The notes under the pieces are model-generated. The model did no database searches, had not been told where the DNA came from, and saw only the letters and a program-made list of their open reading frames with translations. A stretch of 64,000 nt of DNA from Pseudomonas laurylsulfativorans (lineage in GTDB: Bacteria; Pseudomonadota; Gammaproteobacteria; Pseudomonadales; Pseudomonadaceae), in NCBI RefSeq assembly GCF_002906155.1, contig NZ_MUJK01000001.1, forward strand, positions 372,001-436,000, in the 5' to 3' direction. Made by a program: the position numbers and the translations under genes. Shown here in pieces: positions 9,483-17,434 of this stretch (position 1 is the stretch's first letter; each line of letters starts with the position of its first letter).

Positions 9483-10547
9483 TTACGACGACTCGCGCTC
9501 CAGCAACTGGCGTTTGCGCTCGACACCCCAGCGATAGCCCGAAAGATTGCCATCGCTGCGCACCACGCGATGGCACGGGATCGCCACGGCCAGGCTGTTC
9601 GCGCCGCAGGCTTGAGCCACGGCGCGAACGGCTTTGGGCGAACCGATGCGCAGGGCGACGTCGGCGTAGCTCGCTGTGCTGCCGACCGGAATCTCCCGCA
9701 GCGCTTGCCAGACCCTTTCCTGAAATGCGGTGCCGCGCACGTCCAATGGCAGGTCCAGGCCAATGGCCGGCGCCTCGATAAAGCCGACGACCCTGGCAAT
9801 CAATTGCTCGAATTCATGATCGGCACCCATCAAGTTGGCGCGCCGGAACTTGTCTTGCAGATCACAGACCAGTTGGTGCGGATCATCGCCCAGCAGGATC
9901 GCGCAAACTCCGCGCTCACTCTGTGCCACCAGAATCGCGCCCAGCGAGCACTGGCCAATGGCAAATCGAATGTCATTGTTTTGACCGGCGGCGCGGTAAT
10001 CCCCGGGCTTCATTCCGAGCAGTTGGTCTGCCGCTTCATAAAATCGGCTGTTGGAGTTGAAGCCGGCGTCATACAGGGCGTCGGTTACCGAGCCTCCGTC
10101 TGCCAGTCGCTCGCGCACCTTGCGTGAGCGATGGGCATCGGCGTAGCCCTTGGGCGTCAGGCCGGTGACGGCTTTGAACACGCGATGGAAGTGAAAGCTG
10201 CTCAGTCCCGCCGCCTCGGCCAATTCGCCGAGGGTGGGCAGCGTTTCGGTGCTTTCGATATGACGGCAGGCAGCGGCCACGGTGGCGGTATGTTGTGCGG
10301 CGAGTTCGCTCTGATCCTTCGCCGCGCGCTTGCTCGGACGATAACCCGCGGCCCGGGCCTGTTCGGCGCTATCGAAGAATTCGACATTCTGCGGTTTGGG
10401 CAGGCGCGCGAGACTGCTGGGATTACAGTAGATGCCTGTGGTCTTCACGGCATAGACAAACTGCCCGTCAGCCTTGGGGTCGCGCGCGACCACGGCGGCC
10501 CAGCGCGGATCGTTTTCAGTGGTGATCTTGGTCGATTGGGTTGTCAT
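9483..10547 (-). CDS. ada: Ada-type bifunctional regulator and O6-methylguanine-DNA methyltransferase
   Basis: The 354-residue protein has the Ada layout: N-terminal methylphosphotriester domain (1-80), AraC-type helix-turn-helix (about 90-185) and C-terminal methyltransferase with the acceptor IPCHRVV (Cys325), which removes methyl from O6-methylguanine. The N-domain is unusual. E. coli Ada uses Cys38, 42, 69 and 72 to hold zinc; here the matching positions are Cys41, Ser45, Ser72 and Ala75. Only the first cysteine, the methyl acceptor in E. coli, remains. The start at the ATG was chosen because the family begins MTTQSTKIT-like. A motif shared with the alkB operon lies 56 bases upstream. Confidence 0.92.
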   Translation of the reverse strand: MTTQSTKITTENDPRWAAVVARDPKADGQFVYAVKTTGIYCNPSSLARLPKPQNVEFFDSAEQARAAGYRPSKRAAKDQSELAAQHTATVAAACRHIESTETLPTLGELAEAAGLSSFHFHRVFKAVTGLTPKGYADAHRSRKVRERLADGGSVTDALYDAGFNSNSRFYEAADQLLGMKPGDYRAAGQNNDIRFAIGQCSLGAILVAQSERGVCAILLGDDPHQLVCDLQDKFRRANLMGADHEFEQLIARVVGFIEAPAIGLDLPLDVRGTAFQERVWQALREIPVGSTASYADVALRIGSPKAVRAVAQACGANSLAVAIPCHRVVRSDGNLSGYRWGVERKRQLLERESS

Positions 10548-10602
10548 GGCGTCACGTCCATTGAGGGGGTGCCTGCACAATAACCATGGGGCAATTGCCA
10601 CA

Positions 10603-10626
10603 CACTCCGGCGCTTGCGGTCAAATT
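10603..10626 (-). promoter_or_regulatory. Candidate Ada operator before ada
   Basis: On the minus strand the site reads AATTTGACCGCAAG followed by CGCCGGAGTG. It matches the site at 12064-12087 at 21 of 24 positions and lies at the same distance (56 bases) from its gene. The core CGCAAG is also found in the E. coli Ada box (AAAGCGCAAG). That Ada binds it is inferred. Confidence 0.6.
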
Positions 10627-10634
10627 CGCAGCCA

Positions 10635-11300
10635 TTACCCAGCGGTACGGAAGGTGAAGTTGATGCGCTGCTCACCCAGTCTCGGGTGATGCCCGTCCTT
10701 GATCGGCAACACGCCGTGATAACGCAGGCGATCCACGCCACCCCAGACCACGATGTCGCCATGCAGCAGGGGAATGCGCTGGCTTTTGTCGCTGCGCGCA
10801 AAACCGCCGAACAGGAACATCGCCGGCAAGCCCAGTGATACCGAGACGATGGGCGCTGCGTAGGAATGCTCGTCTTTGTCCTGATGCAATGACATTTTTG
10901 CCCCGGGAATGTAGCGGTTGATCAGGCAGGAATCAGGCACAAAGTCGCTGAAGCCCACTGCCTGCGCCGCCGCTTGCGCCAATTGGAAAAACACCTCGGG
11001 CATTACGGGCCAGGTATGACCGGTCTGCGGATCGTGGCGGGTGTACCGATAACCGCTGCGGTCGGTGGTCCAGCCGAATGTGCCACAACTGCTCAGGGCG
11101 ACCGACATGGTAAAGCCGCCGGGCGTGATCATCTGCCGAAACGGCGCAGCCACCAGCACCGTCTCCAGGGCGGGCAGCAAACGCTCCAGCCAGGGCAGGG
11201 CGAAGCCTCTGAGTACGTAGGACTGTTCGCCGATCTGTTCGCGCCTGGGCTGTTGCAAAGGTTCTGCATCGGCAAACAGATCGAAAGTCAGTGGATTCAT
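10635..11300 (-). CDS. alkB: DNA oxidative demethylase AlkB
   Basis: This 221-residue Fe(II)/2-oxoglutarate dioxygenase repairs 1-methyladenine and 3-methylcytosine. The iron ligands are His139 and Asp141 in LHQDKDE, and His195 in RYHGVLP. The 2-oxoglutarate-binding arginine pair is in RINFTFR (Arg212, Arg218). All match E. coli AlkB with a constant offset of eight. The start at 11300 follows the upstream gene's stop by four bases; the ATG at 11315 is an alternative that would overlap it. It is the second gene of a two-gene operon with the 2OG oxygenase. Confidence 0.95.
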   Translation of the reverse strand: MNPLTFDLFADAEPLQQPRREQIGEQSYVLRGFALPWLERLLPALETVLVAAPFRQMITPGGFTMSVALSSCGTFGWTTDRSGYRYTRHDPQTGHTWPVMPEVFFQLAQAAAQAVGFSDFVPDSCLINRYIPGAKMSLHQDKDEHSYAAPIVSVSLGLPAMFLFGGFARSDKSQRIPLLHGDIVVWGGVDRLRYHGVLPIKDGHHPRLGEQRINFTFRTAG

Positions 11301-11304
11301 GGGG

Positions 11305-12009
11305 TCATGACGCATCGTGAAAGATGATTCCAAGGGTATGCCGTTTGCCGCTGTGCAGGCGACTCACACCGTGACGCAGGGTCACGCGGTAGTAGCCGCG
11401 AGTCCCTTTGACCGGTCGCTGGTTGACGGCAAAGATCAGCCCGTCACCTTTGTTCAGGCCGATGACCATCGGGCGTGACTGCATGCGCGGGCGCTGTTCG
11501 GTCATGACAAACTCGCCGCCGGTGAAGTCTTCTTCGGGTTCTGACAGAAGAATCGCCACTTGCAGCGGGAAAACGTGCTCACCGTACAGATCCTGATGCA
11601 GGCAGTTGTAGTCCTGGGAACCGTATTGCAGCAACAACGGCGTCGGACGGTTCTGACCGGCGGCATGGCAGCGTTCGAGGAAGGCTGGATGAGATTCAGG
11701 AAAACGGTCTGGCAATCCCATCTGTTCATGCCAGCGATTGGCGATGGGCACCAGTCGTGGGTAGAGCGCACTACGCAAGCGAGCCACAAGTTCCGGCAAG
11801 GGGTAGTTGAAATACTTGTATTCGCCCCGGCCGAACCCGTGGCGAGCCATCACCACGTGCGAGCGAAAGGGCTCGTTTCGGGGGTACAAGGCGCTGATTT
11901 GTTCACATGCCTTGTGGCTCAGCAGTGACGGGATGACGGCGTAACCGTCCTGATCAAGTTGCTGTTCCAGCCGCGGCCAGTCCAGCCTGTCCAGATAGTG
12001 TTCGCTCAT
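11305..12009 (-). CDS. 2OG-Fe(II) oxygenase, prolyl-hydroxylase-like, in the alkB operon
   Basis: The 234-residue protein has the double-stranded beta-helix signature of 2-oxoglutarate dioxygenases: His138 and Asp140 in CLHQDLYGE, a distal histidine (probably His213 in LRHGVSRL), and a basic residue near RHTLGIIFHD for the co-substrate. The substrate is unknown. It is upstream of alkB and almost overlaps it, and it has an Ada-like motif in front. A role in handling alkylation damage is therefore inferred from context. GAGG lies before the ATG; 19 further open codons upstream lack support. Confidence 0.85.
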   Translation of the reverse strand: MSEHYLDRLDWPRLEQQLDQDGYAVIPSLLSHKACEQISALYPRNEPFRSHVVMARHGFGRGEYKYFNYPLPELVARLRSALYPRLVPIANRWHEQMGLPDRFPESHPAFLERCHAAGQNRPTPLLLQYGSQDYNCLHQDLYGEHVFPLQVAILLSEPEEDFTGGEFVMTEQRPRMQSRPMVIGLNKGDGLIFAVNQRPVKGTRGYYRVTLRHGVSRLHSGKRHTLGIIFHDAS

Positions 12010-12063
12010 TGCCAGGCCTCTTGTTGTTGAGATGGCCAGTCTGGAAGGCAAGGATGACGCAGG

Positions 12064-12087
12064 CACTCCGCTGCTTGCGGTCGAATT
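12064..12087 (-). promoter_or_regulatory. Candidate Ada operator before the 2OG oxygenase-alkB operon
   Basis: The minus strand reads AATTCGACCGCAAG followed by CAGCGGAGTG. It is the partner of the site at 10603-10626, with 21 of 24 identical bases, and lies 55 bases upstream of the ATG. Confidence 0.6.
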
Positions 12088-12126
12088 GCGAGTGGGAGCC
12101 GACGTCCATTGTCGCTCCGGATCGCG

Positions 12127-12294
12127 TTACAACGCTTTGCTGACGCTGATTTCGCTGATGACGTCGTCTTTTCCATGAATGGCATCCAGCGCCGCTTTGG
12201 CTTCTTCTGCGGTACCGTTTTCAAGCTGGGCAAACTCGAAGCGGCGCTCACCGTTGAGTTTGTATTTGATGACGTACTTGGTCGTTTGGGCCAC
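12127..12294 (-). CDS. Small protein of 55 residues with GTG start
   Basis: The frame reads VAQTTKYVIKYKLNGERRFE (first residue Met in vivo), then a charged helical stretch with AEEAKAALDAIHGKDD, and ends VSEISVSKAL-like. The composition is that of a real protein: a beta-alpha-beta arrangement of regularly alternating residues with third-position GC bias. The start is the GTG, since no ATG is in frame; the ribosome binding site is weak. It lies 31 bases downstream of the DUF1883 gene on the same strand, so the two may be cotranscribed. No family is recognised. Confidence 0.6.
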   Translation of the reverse strand: MAQTTKYVIKYKLNGERRFEFAQLENGTAEEAKAALDAIHGKDDVISEISVSKAL

Positions 12295-12325
12295 GGTTGT
12301 ATCTGCCTGTCTTGTGTTTCGCTGA

Positions 12326-12628
12326 TCAGCTCAGTTTTGTGCTGGAACGGCGAATGATTTTGATCGAGTGCGTCAGGGTGGGTTTGCGGGTCACGCTGAT
12401 AGCGCGGCGATTCACGGTGTCGATCGTGATGTTCCAGAAACCGGTGCTTGGCGCGGTGATGCGGGCCGGAAAGGTGTCGAAGGCTCCGCCGTGATAGGTG
12501 TGACGACCGCCATTCTTGAAGCTGCGGAAGTTGGCGTCGTTCATTAAACGGATGTTGCACATTTGGGAGCATTGAATGACGACAATGTCGTCCTCATTGA
12601 GGTGCTCGCGCTGATGGATAAATTTCAT
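12326..12628 (-). CDS. DUF1883 domain protein
   Basis: The 100-residue product begins MKFIHQREHLNEDDIVVIQC and contains CNIRLMNDANFRSFKNG, then HTYHGGAFDTFPARITAPSTG, which I recognise as the DUF1883 pattern. The domain is a small all-beta fold of unknown function; no signal peptide is visible, so it should be cytosolic. GGAGG lies six bases before the ATG. A 55-residue gene follows on the same strand, and a plus-strand lipoprotein gene is divergent. Confidence 0.8.
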   Translation of the reverse strand: MKFIHQREHLNEDDIVVIQCSQMCNIRLMNDANFRSFKNGGRHTYHGGAFDTFPARITAPSTGFWNITIDTVNRRAISVTRKPTLTHSIKIIRRSSTKLS

Positions 12629-12776
12629 GAGGCGCCTCCAGAAGGGCTTTTTCTACAAAATCAAAACGATAGCATGGGCGATTGGCGCAGTTTATCAGCC
12701 CGAAGGCCTTATTATCCGGCCACTTTGACAATTAAAAACGCTAATTTCACGTTTGGTGAGCGATAAAGCAGTTTGC

Positions 12777-12808
12777 CTCGGAGAAAAAACGCATCTGCGT
12801 TGTCCGAG
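12777..12808 (+). other. Nested hairpin in the leader of the lipoprotein gene
   Basis: An outer repeat CTCGGA/TCCGAG encloses an inner repeat AACGCA/TGCGTT. The structure ends about 20 bases before the start codon of the next gene and could affect its transcription or translation. There is no T-run after it. Confidence 0.5.
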
Positions 12809-12829
12809 CCTCTTTATCGGAGGTTTTGT

Positions 12830-13186
12830 ATGAAGTGGGGTTTGTGGGTTCTTTGCCTGACGGTGTTGGTGAGTGGTTGTGCGAACGTCTCCGATATCAA
12901 TGAGTCGCTGCCGACCATGAGCGTGATTTCTGGCAAGAAACCCCATGAGTATGCGCAATGCCTCAGCGAAAAACTGGCTGACAGTCGTGGCGCCTTGCAA
13001 ATCGAGCCGCATAAAGAGGGCTTGCGTGTGATCGTGCCGCTCAAGTATTCCTCGGGGCCGTCTGCCGTATTCGACATTGAAGAGCGTTCGGGCGGCAGCA
13101 GCATCAAGCTGCACGAGAGCATGTCCAATGTTCCGGTGCGTCCAAAGGATGTACAGAAGGCTGCCACCGAGTGCATTTCCGGCTGA
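12830..13186 (+). CDS. Small lipoprotein, 118 residues
   Basis: The chosen ATG follows TCGGAGG at six bases. The product MKWGLWVLCLTVLVSGCANVSD has a short lipoprotein signal with the lipobox VSGC, so the mature protein of about 100 residues is lipid-anchored. The remainder is a compact alpha/beta segment with SGKKPHEYAQCLSEKLAD and a single further pair of cysteines, which could form a disulfide. I do not recognise the family. A terminator hairpin follows the stop. Confidence 0.72.
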   Translation: MKWGLWVLCLTVLVSGCANVSDINESLPTMSVISGKKPHEYAQCLSEKLADSRGALQIEPHKEGLRVIVPLKYSSGPSAVFDIEERSGGSSIKLHESMSNVPVRPKDVQKAATECISG

Positions 13187-13207
13187 TAAACTATCGACAA
13201 TCAGCAC

Positions 13208-13244
13208 CGATGCCGCCAAAGCCTGGCTTTGGCGGCATCGTTAT
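13208..13244 (+). terminator. Intrinsic terminator after the 118-residue lipoprotein gene
   Basis: A perfect stem (CGATGCCGCCAAAG with CTTTGGCGGCATCG, short loop CCTGG) is followed by TTATTT. The ATG of the next gene lies 18 bases beyond the stem, so the next gene's promoter is either inside this region or relies on read-through. Confidence 0.8.
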
Positions 13245-13258
13245 TTCTGGAGTCGAAT

Positions 13259-13489
13259 ATGAAGCGTGAGCAGGTCCGGGAACGCCATGCAGAGGGGTTA
13301 ATCTCTGCCACCCATGTGATTCAGAATCCGGCGGAGCGGGGGGAATGGATCGTGTTCTTCAAGAAGAGCGCCGGGCGCAGCTATTTCCTGGTGGATGACA
13401 ATGATGAAGTCGAGTCCTTCAGTCGCCTCGATGACCTCATCGACACCGTGCGCGGGCTTGGAATCAAATTCGCCGAAATCCATATGTAG
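13259..13489 (+). CDS. Small hypothetical protein, 76 residues
   Basis: The ATG preceded by GGAG is chosen over an in-frame start inside the terminator. The product MKREQVRERHAEGLISATHV... ends with a beta-rich and helical part (EWIVFFKKSAGRSYFLVDD, then LDDLIDTVRGLGIKFAEIHM). The second half resembles a short KOW- or PIN-free alpha/beta module, but I recognise no family. It is soluble. It converges on the lipoprotein gene at 13501. Confidence 0.65.
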   Translation: MKREQVRERHAEGLISATHVIQNPAERGEWIVFFKKSAGRSYFLVDDNDEVESFSRLDDLIDTVRGLGIKFAEIHM

Positions 13490-13500
13490 GGCGCGGCACC

Positions 13501-13782
13501 TTACTTGCAGATCACCACGACGTTGCGGCTCTTGTAGTTGCCGACGTCGGCGCCGAGTGTCTGGTCGCTCTGCTTGAGCGCGGGTGTGCCATCGGTACCG
13601 ACAATCTTGTAGCCGGTGCCTGCACAGGACGCATCAGCCTTTTCGTAGCACGCAGCCCAGGAGTTGGCTTCCCCGGAGCAATCAATCGACAGGCCTTGCT
13701 CTCCGTTGGCCAGGTAGGTTTCTTTCGACGTTGCGCAGCCAGTCAGGGCCAGTATTGCGATCAGGGGCAAAAATTTTTTCAT
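13501..13782 (-). CDS. Small lipoprotein, 93 residues
   Basis: A signal of about 16 residues ends in the lipobox LTGC, so the mature part is lipid-anchored. The mature sequence ATSKETYLANGEQGLSIDCS carries four further cysteines (IDCS, AACY, ASCA and the final VICK), a spacing that suggests disulfides in the periplasm. The same pattern is common in short pseudomonad lipoproteins of unknown function. GAAAAAATT-like spacing precedes the ATG, with no strong ribosome binding site. Confidence 0.7.
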   Translation of the reverse strand: MKKFLPLIAILALTGCATSKETYLANGEQGLSIDCSGEANSWAACYEKADASCAGTGYKIVGTDGTPALKQSDQTLGADVGNYKSRNVVVICK

Positions 13783-13875
13783 GGCGTGGTCGTCGTCAGG
13801 GTAGTGGGCTAAGGCTCAGACAACGTCGCAGGCAAAAGGTTATAGCTATAGGCCACGTCTTTGCATTTATTCATA

Positions 13876-13904
13876 AAAAAGCCCTGCGCAATGACAGGGC
13901 TTTT
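13876..13904 (-). terminator. Intrinsic terminator, probably bidirectional
   Basis: AAAAGCCCTG and CAGGGCTTTT form a stem around an eight-base loop. On the minus strand it follows the 62-residue gene and is followed by six T. Confidence 0.75.
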
Positions 13905-13919
13905 CGCGTTGGACGTCGA

Positions 13920-14108
13920 TCAGTTCTTGTCCTTGCCGCGTCGCTTGGGTTCCGGGTGCTCCAACTCCAGCACCGAAGCCACCTCGATTGCCAGGGCTTC
14001 GGAAGGGAAAGGTCCGGCGATATTTTCACCGGCGACACTGGCCACCCACCATTGACCGTCTTTCACCTTATTGATCAGGAATCCATTGACGCTTTTTGCT
14101 TCCGACAT
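13920..14108 (-). CDS. Small hypothetical protein, 62 residues
   Basis: The product MSEAKSVNGFLINKVKDGQW has a compact beta-hairpin part (WWVASVAGENIAGPFPS) and a helical, charged tail ending KRRGKDKN. The pattern, W-W-V followed by G-PF-S, resembles small DUF-type proteins that copy a substrate-binding strand, but I do not recognise a family. It has no signal and is a single gene with a terminator just after it. Confidence 0.65.
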   Translation of the reverse strand: MSEAKSVNGFLINKVKDGQWWVASVAGENIAGPFPSEALAIEVASVLELEHPEPKRRGKDKN

Positions 14109-14397
14109 CTATTTGCCTCATTGTCTGGTTCAATCGCGCCATGATACCGGCAAACGTACGTAACGGGTGCGGATGGGCGTAGGGTAGGTCGTCGCTGGTC
14201 AGTAAAAACCGTGCAATTACGCAAGTTTCTGCTATGTATAAGAGGTTGCGCAGTGACCTGTGCAACCGCGCAGGGAACTATCGGCAAGAATAATTCTCTA
14301 TGTTGGCATCAGTTAGCCAGCGCGGGGCATTGTAAGGTGCACGCCGCCTGATTAGACTGCGCCGAAACTCGTACACACAGCCCTTTCAAGGACTTTT

Positions 14398-15237
14398 ATG
14401 ATCAAGAAATGCTTGTTCCCAGCAGCCGGTTACGGTACTCGCTTCCTGCCAGCGACTAAAGCCATGCCCAAAGAAATGCTGCCGGTGGTGAACAAGCCAC
14501 TGATCCAGTACGGCGTCGAAGAAGCACTGGATGCCGGCTTGAACGAAATCTCCATCGTTACCGGTCGTGGCAAGCGCGCCCTGGAAGACCACTTCGACAT
14601 CAGCTACGAGCTGGAAAACCAGATCAAGGGCACCGACAAGGAGAAATACCTGGTCGGCATCCGCCGCCTGCTGGACGAGTGCTCGTTCTCTTACACTCGC
14701 CAGACTGAAATGAAAGGTTTGGGCCATGCGATCCTGACCGGTCGTCCGCTGATCGGCGACGAACCGTTCGCCGTGGTGTTGGCGGATGACCTGTGCGTCA
14801 ACCTGGAAGGTGACGGCGTACTCAAGCAGATGGTCAAGCTGTACAAGCAGTATCGCTGCACCATCGTCGCGATCATGGAAGTAGACCCGCAAGAAACCAG
14901 CAAATACGGTGTGATTGCCGGCGACCTGATTGGTGACGACCTGTACCGCGTGCGCAACATGGTCGAGAAGCCAAAGCCGGAAGATGCCCCATCGAACCTG
15001 GCGATCATCGGTCGTTACATCATGACGCCGGACATCTTCAGCCTGATCGAACAAACCGAGCCAGGCAAAGGTGGCGAGATCCAGATCACTGACGCCCTGA
15101 TGAAACAGGCGCAGGATGGTTGCGTGATTGCCTACAAATTCAAAGGCAAGCGTTTCGACTGCGGTGGCGCTGAAGGCTACATCGACGCGACCAACTTCTG
15201 CTTCGAGAACTTCTACAAGACGGGCAAGGCTTACTGA
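14398..15237 (+). CDS. galU: UTP-glucose-1-phosphate uridylyltransferase GalU
   Basis: The 279-residue enzyme makes UDP-glucose, used for lipopolysaccharide, exopolysaccharide and trehalose-type sugars. The nucleotide-binding motif AAGYGTRFLPATKAMPKEML near residue 9, the VVNKP segment and the catalytic block EKPKPEDAPSNLAIIGRY are all present. It is a normal-length, single gene. The 289 bases upstream hold no gene that I can support, and a strong terminator follows. Confidence 0.97.
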   Translation: MIKKCLFPAAGYGTRFLPATKAMPKEMLPVVNKPLIQYGVEEALDAGLNEISIVTGRGKRALEDHFDISYELENQIKGTDKEKYLVGIRRLLDECSFSYTRQTEMKGLGHAILTGRPLIGDEPFAVVLADDLCVNLEGDGVLKQMVKLYKQYRCTIVAIMEVDPQETSKYGVIAGDLIGDDLYRVRNMVEKPKPEDAPSNLAIIGRYIMTPDIFSLIEQTEPGKGGEIQITDALMKQAQDGCVIAYKFKGKRFDCGGAEGYIDATNFCFENFYKTGKAY

Positions 15238-15305
15238 TAGCTGGCGACCTGTTGTAGAAAAGCCACCTTTCCAGACTGTGTGAAAACACGCTGATGAAGG
15301 TCTAA

Positions 15306-15340
15306 GCAAACGCCCCGACTTGTTCGGGGCGTTTGCTTTT
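15306..15340 (+). terminator. Intrinsic terminator of galU
   Basis: A 13-bp perfect stem (GCAAACGCCCCGA and complement, five-base loop) is followed by four T, about 70 bases after the stop. Confidence 0.85.
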
Positions 15341-15562
15341 GTGCGGGCTGAACCCGCTCAAATTAGCGAAAGTAAGTATTGTCTGACATCCATCGCCAGA
15401 GTTTTCGAGAGAAAATCCTGATTGTCTGGTTGCAGTGGAAAAATGAGTTTTCGGCTTCCTGGTAACGTTTGTATTAAATGTGATGGTCAGTAGGTGCGTT
15501 GCTTTACTGGCCAAATATTTGGTTCTTCACACAATCCCGGGAAACACAGATAACGCAATACC

Positions 15563-15662
15563 TGTAGGAGCCGGCTTGCTGGCGATGGACTCAAGTGCGT
15601 CGCGTTTATCCAGTTCATACGCATTATCGTTAACGACCATCGCTGGCAAGCCAGCTCCTACA
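15563..15662. repeat. Inverted REP pair, type GTAGGAGC.GGCTTGC
   Basis: Two 24-bp copies in inverted orientation, TGTAGGAGCCGGCTTGCTGG with GCGAT and its near complement, flank a 52-base spacer. It lies in the 466-base gene-free stretch between the galU terminator and the MFS gene; I see nothing else there but a moderately AT-rich promoter region. Confidence 0.85.
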
Positions 15663-15803
15663 AAAGACCGCGTCCGAGTCGAAAATGAAGTGACCTCCAA
15701 ACTAGTGAAATCCCCAAAAATATAAGCCCGAAATGTGTGTAGAGATCGACTCTCGGGGCAAGGAAGCTGCCTTGATTTTTTATGAGTAAAAGGAATTTCG
15801 TAG

Positions 15804-17327
15804 ATGGCGTTAACAGGATGTGAGACGCAACGCAGATCAAAACGTTGGTTAGGCCTAGGCGTGCTGATGCTGCCTGTCTTGCTGGTAACAGTTGACAATA
15901 CGGTACTTGGATTCGCGTTGCCCAAGATCGCCGAAGCGCTGCGTCCAAGCGCTAGCCAGCAGTTGTGGATGATCGATGCCTACTCGCTGGTATTGGCGGG
16001 GTTGCTGGTGTCGATGGGTAGTCTGGGAGATCGAATCGGACATCGTAAGTTGTTGCTGGTCGGGTCTTTGGGATTTGCCATTATTTCGGTGCTGACGGCG
16101 TACTCCGATACCGCTGCGCAGCTGATTGCCGGGCGAGCGTGTATGGGTGTTTTCGGTGCAATGCTAATGCCCTCAACGCTGGCGTTGATACGTTCGGTGT
16201 TCGATGACCGAGAAGAACGCAGACTGGCAGTCGCGATCTGGGCAACGACGTTGACGGTTGGCTCGGCACTCGGTCCTTTGGTGGGAGGGGTGTTACTAGA
16301 ATTCTTCAGTTGGGGGTCGATTTTCCTGTTGGCGGTGCCCGTGTTGGTGCCGCTGCTGATATTGGGGCCAATGTTGTTGCCCGAATCCGAGCGAGATGCT
16401 TCAGGGCCGCTTGATCCAATTAGCATCTTGCAATCGATGCTTGCCCTTGGTGCCATCGTTTATGGCATTAAACACAGTGCCAGTATTGGTATCGACTGGA
16501 TGGCAGTGACAGCATTCGCAGCAGGCGCAGTTGCGGGCTGGATGTTTGTGCGTCGACAGTTACGTCTGCCAGTGCCGCTGATGGACCTGAGTCTGTTCCG
16601 CAGTGGCACCTTTAGCGGATCTGTCGCGATCAATTTGATGAGTCTCGCGTTTCTCGTCGGCTTCGTATTCTTTACCACTCAGTTCCTGCAGATCGTTCTT
16701 CAGATGTCGCCCTTGAGTGCTAGCCTCGCGTTGATTCCTGGTCAGGTCACGGCGATTGTAGTGGGGATGGCGGTCGTGCCTGTCGCACAACGATTACAGG
16801 TGCATGTGCTGATACCGATTTTGATGGCGTTTGCTGGAGCGGCGTTTTTGCTGGTCGCCAGCATGGGCAGTAGCCTGACCGTCCTGGTGGTGGCTTTTGC
16901 CTTGCTGAACATTGGCGTGGGCGCGATCGCGACGGTGTCCAATGATGTGATTTTGTCAGCCGCACCACCGGCAAAGGCGGGCGCCGCGTCGGCCATTAGC
17001 GAAACGGCCTATGAAGTGGGCGTAGTTTTGGGGACGACAGTGCTCGGCGGTGTCGTCACCGCCTACTATCGAGGCGCATTGCAGCTTCCGGAGTTCCTGA
17101 GCGAAGTGCAGATGATGTTGGCGAGCGAGACGCTGTCTGGCGCCTATCATGTGGCGGCAGACTTGTCGGGTGACCAGGCAAGGGAATTGATGGCGCAGGC
17201 GGGAAAGGCATTCGAAGGTGGAATCGGTTTGGTTTCGTGGCTGACGTTCAGCTTGGCACTCATGGCGATTTTGATTGCCTGGCGCACTCTGCGGACACCG
17301 AAAACACAATCCGCGGAGGGGCATTGA
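15804..17327 (+). CDS. MFS multidrug efflux transporter, DHA2/SmvA-like (14 membrane segments)
   Basis: The 507-residue protein has the start of drug:H+ antiporter-2 proteins: [20 protein letters not shown] in the first segment, then [16 protein letters not shown] and [11 protein letters not shown], the loop between segments 2 and 3. The length and the central hydrophobic pair predict 14 segments. It resembles SmvA and QacA, which export cationic biocides such as quaternary ammonium compounds; the substrate here is inferred. It is preceded by AAAGGAA and has no regulator next to it. Confidence 0.88.
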   Translation: MALTGCETQRRSKRWLGLGVLMLPVLLVTVDNTVLGFALPKIAEALRPSASQQLWMIDAYSLVLAGLLVSMGSLGDRIGHRKLLLVGSLGFAIISVLTAYSDTAAQLIAGRACMGVFGAMLMPSTLALIRSVFDDREERRLAVAIWATTLTVGSALGPLVGGVLLEFFSWGSIFLLAVPVLVPLLILGPMLLPESERDASGPLDPISILQSMLALGAIVYGIKHSASIGIDWMAVTAFAAGAVAGWMFVRRQLRLPVPLMDLSLFRSGTFSGSVAINLMSLAFLVGFVFFTTQFLQIVLQMSPLSASLALIPGQVTAIVVGMAVVPVAQRLQVHVLIPILMAFAGAAFLLVASMGSSLTVLVVAFALLNIGVGAIATVSNDVILSAAPPAKAGAASAISETAYEVGVVLGTTVLGGVVTAYYRGALQLPEFLSEVQMMLASETLSGAYHVAADLSGDQARELMAQAGKAFEGGIGLVSWLTFSLALMAILIAWRTLRTPKTQSAEGH

Positions 17328-17434
17328 TCGAAAACGGACATTGGGCAGCACATCGCACGGCCCGAGCATTTCAGCACAATGCTTGCTCAGCGGCCGTCCG
17401 CAGGTATGCTGTTGGCCTGCCGAGGAGATTGAAA

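Noticed and set aside
14386..15309. A 307-codon minus-strand frame opposite galU
   Set aside because: GalU is unmistakable in the other strand; the antisense frame has no recognisable motif.
17237..17434. Longer open frame upstream of gor
   Set aside because: It overlaps the end of the MFS gene and has no family sequence; the ATG at 17435 has GAGGAGA upstream and gives the normal length.
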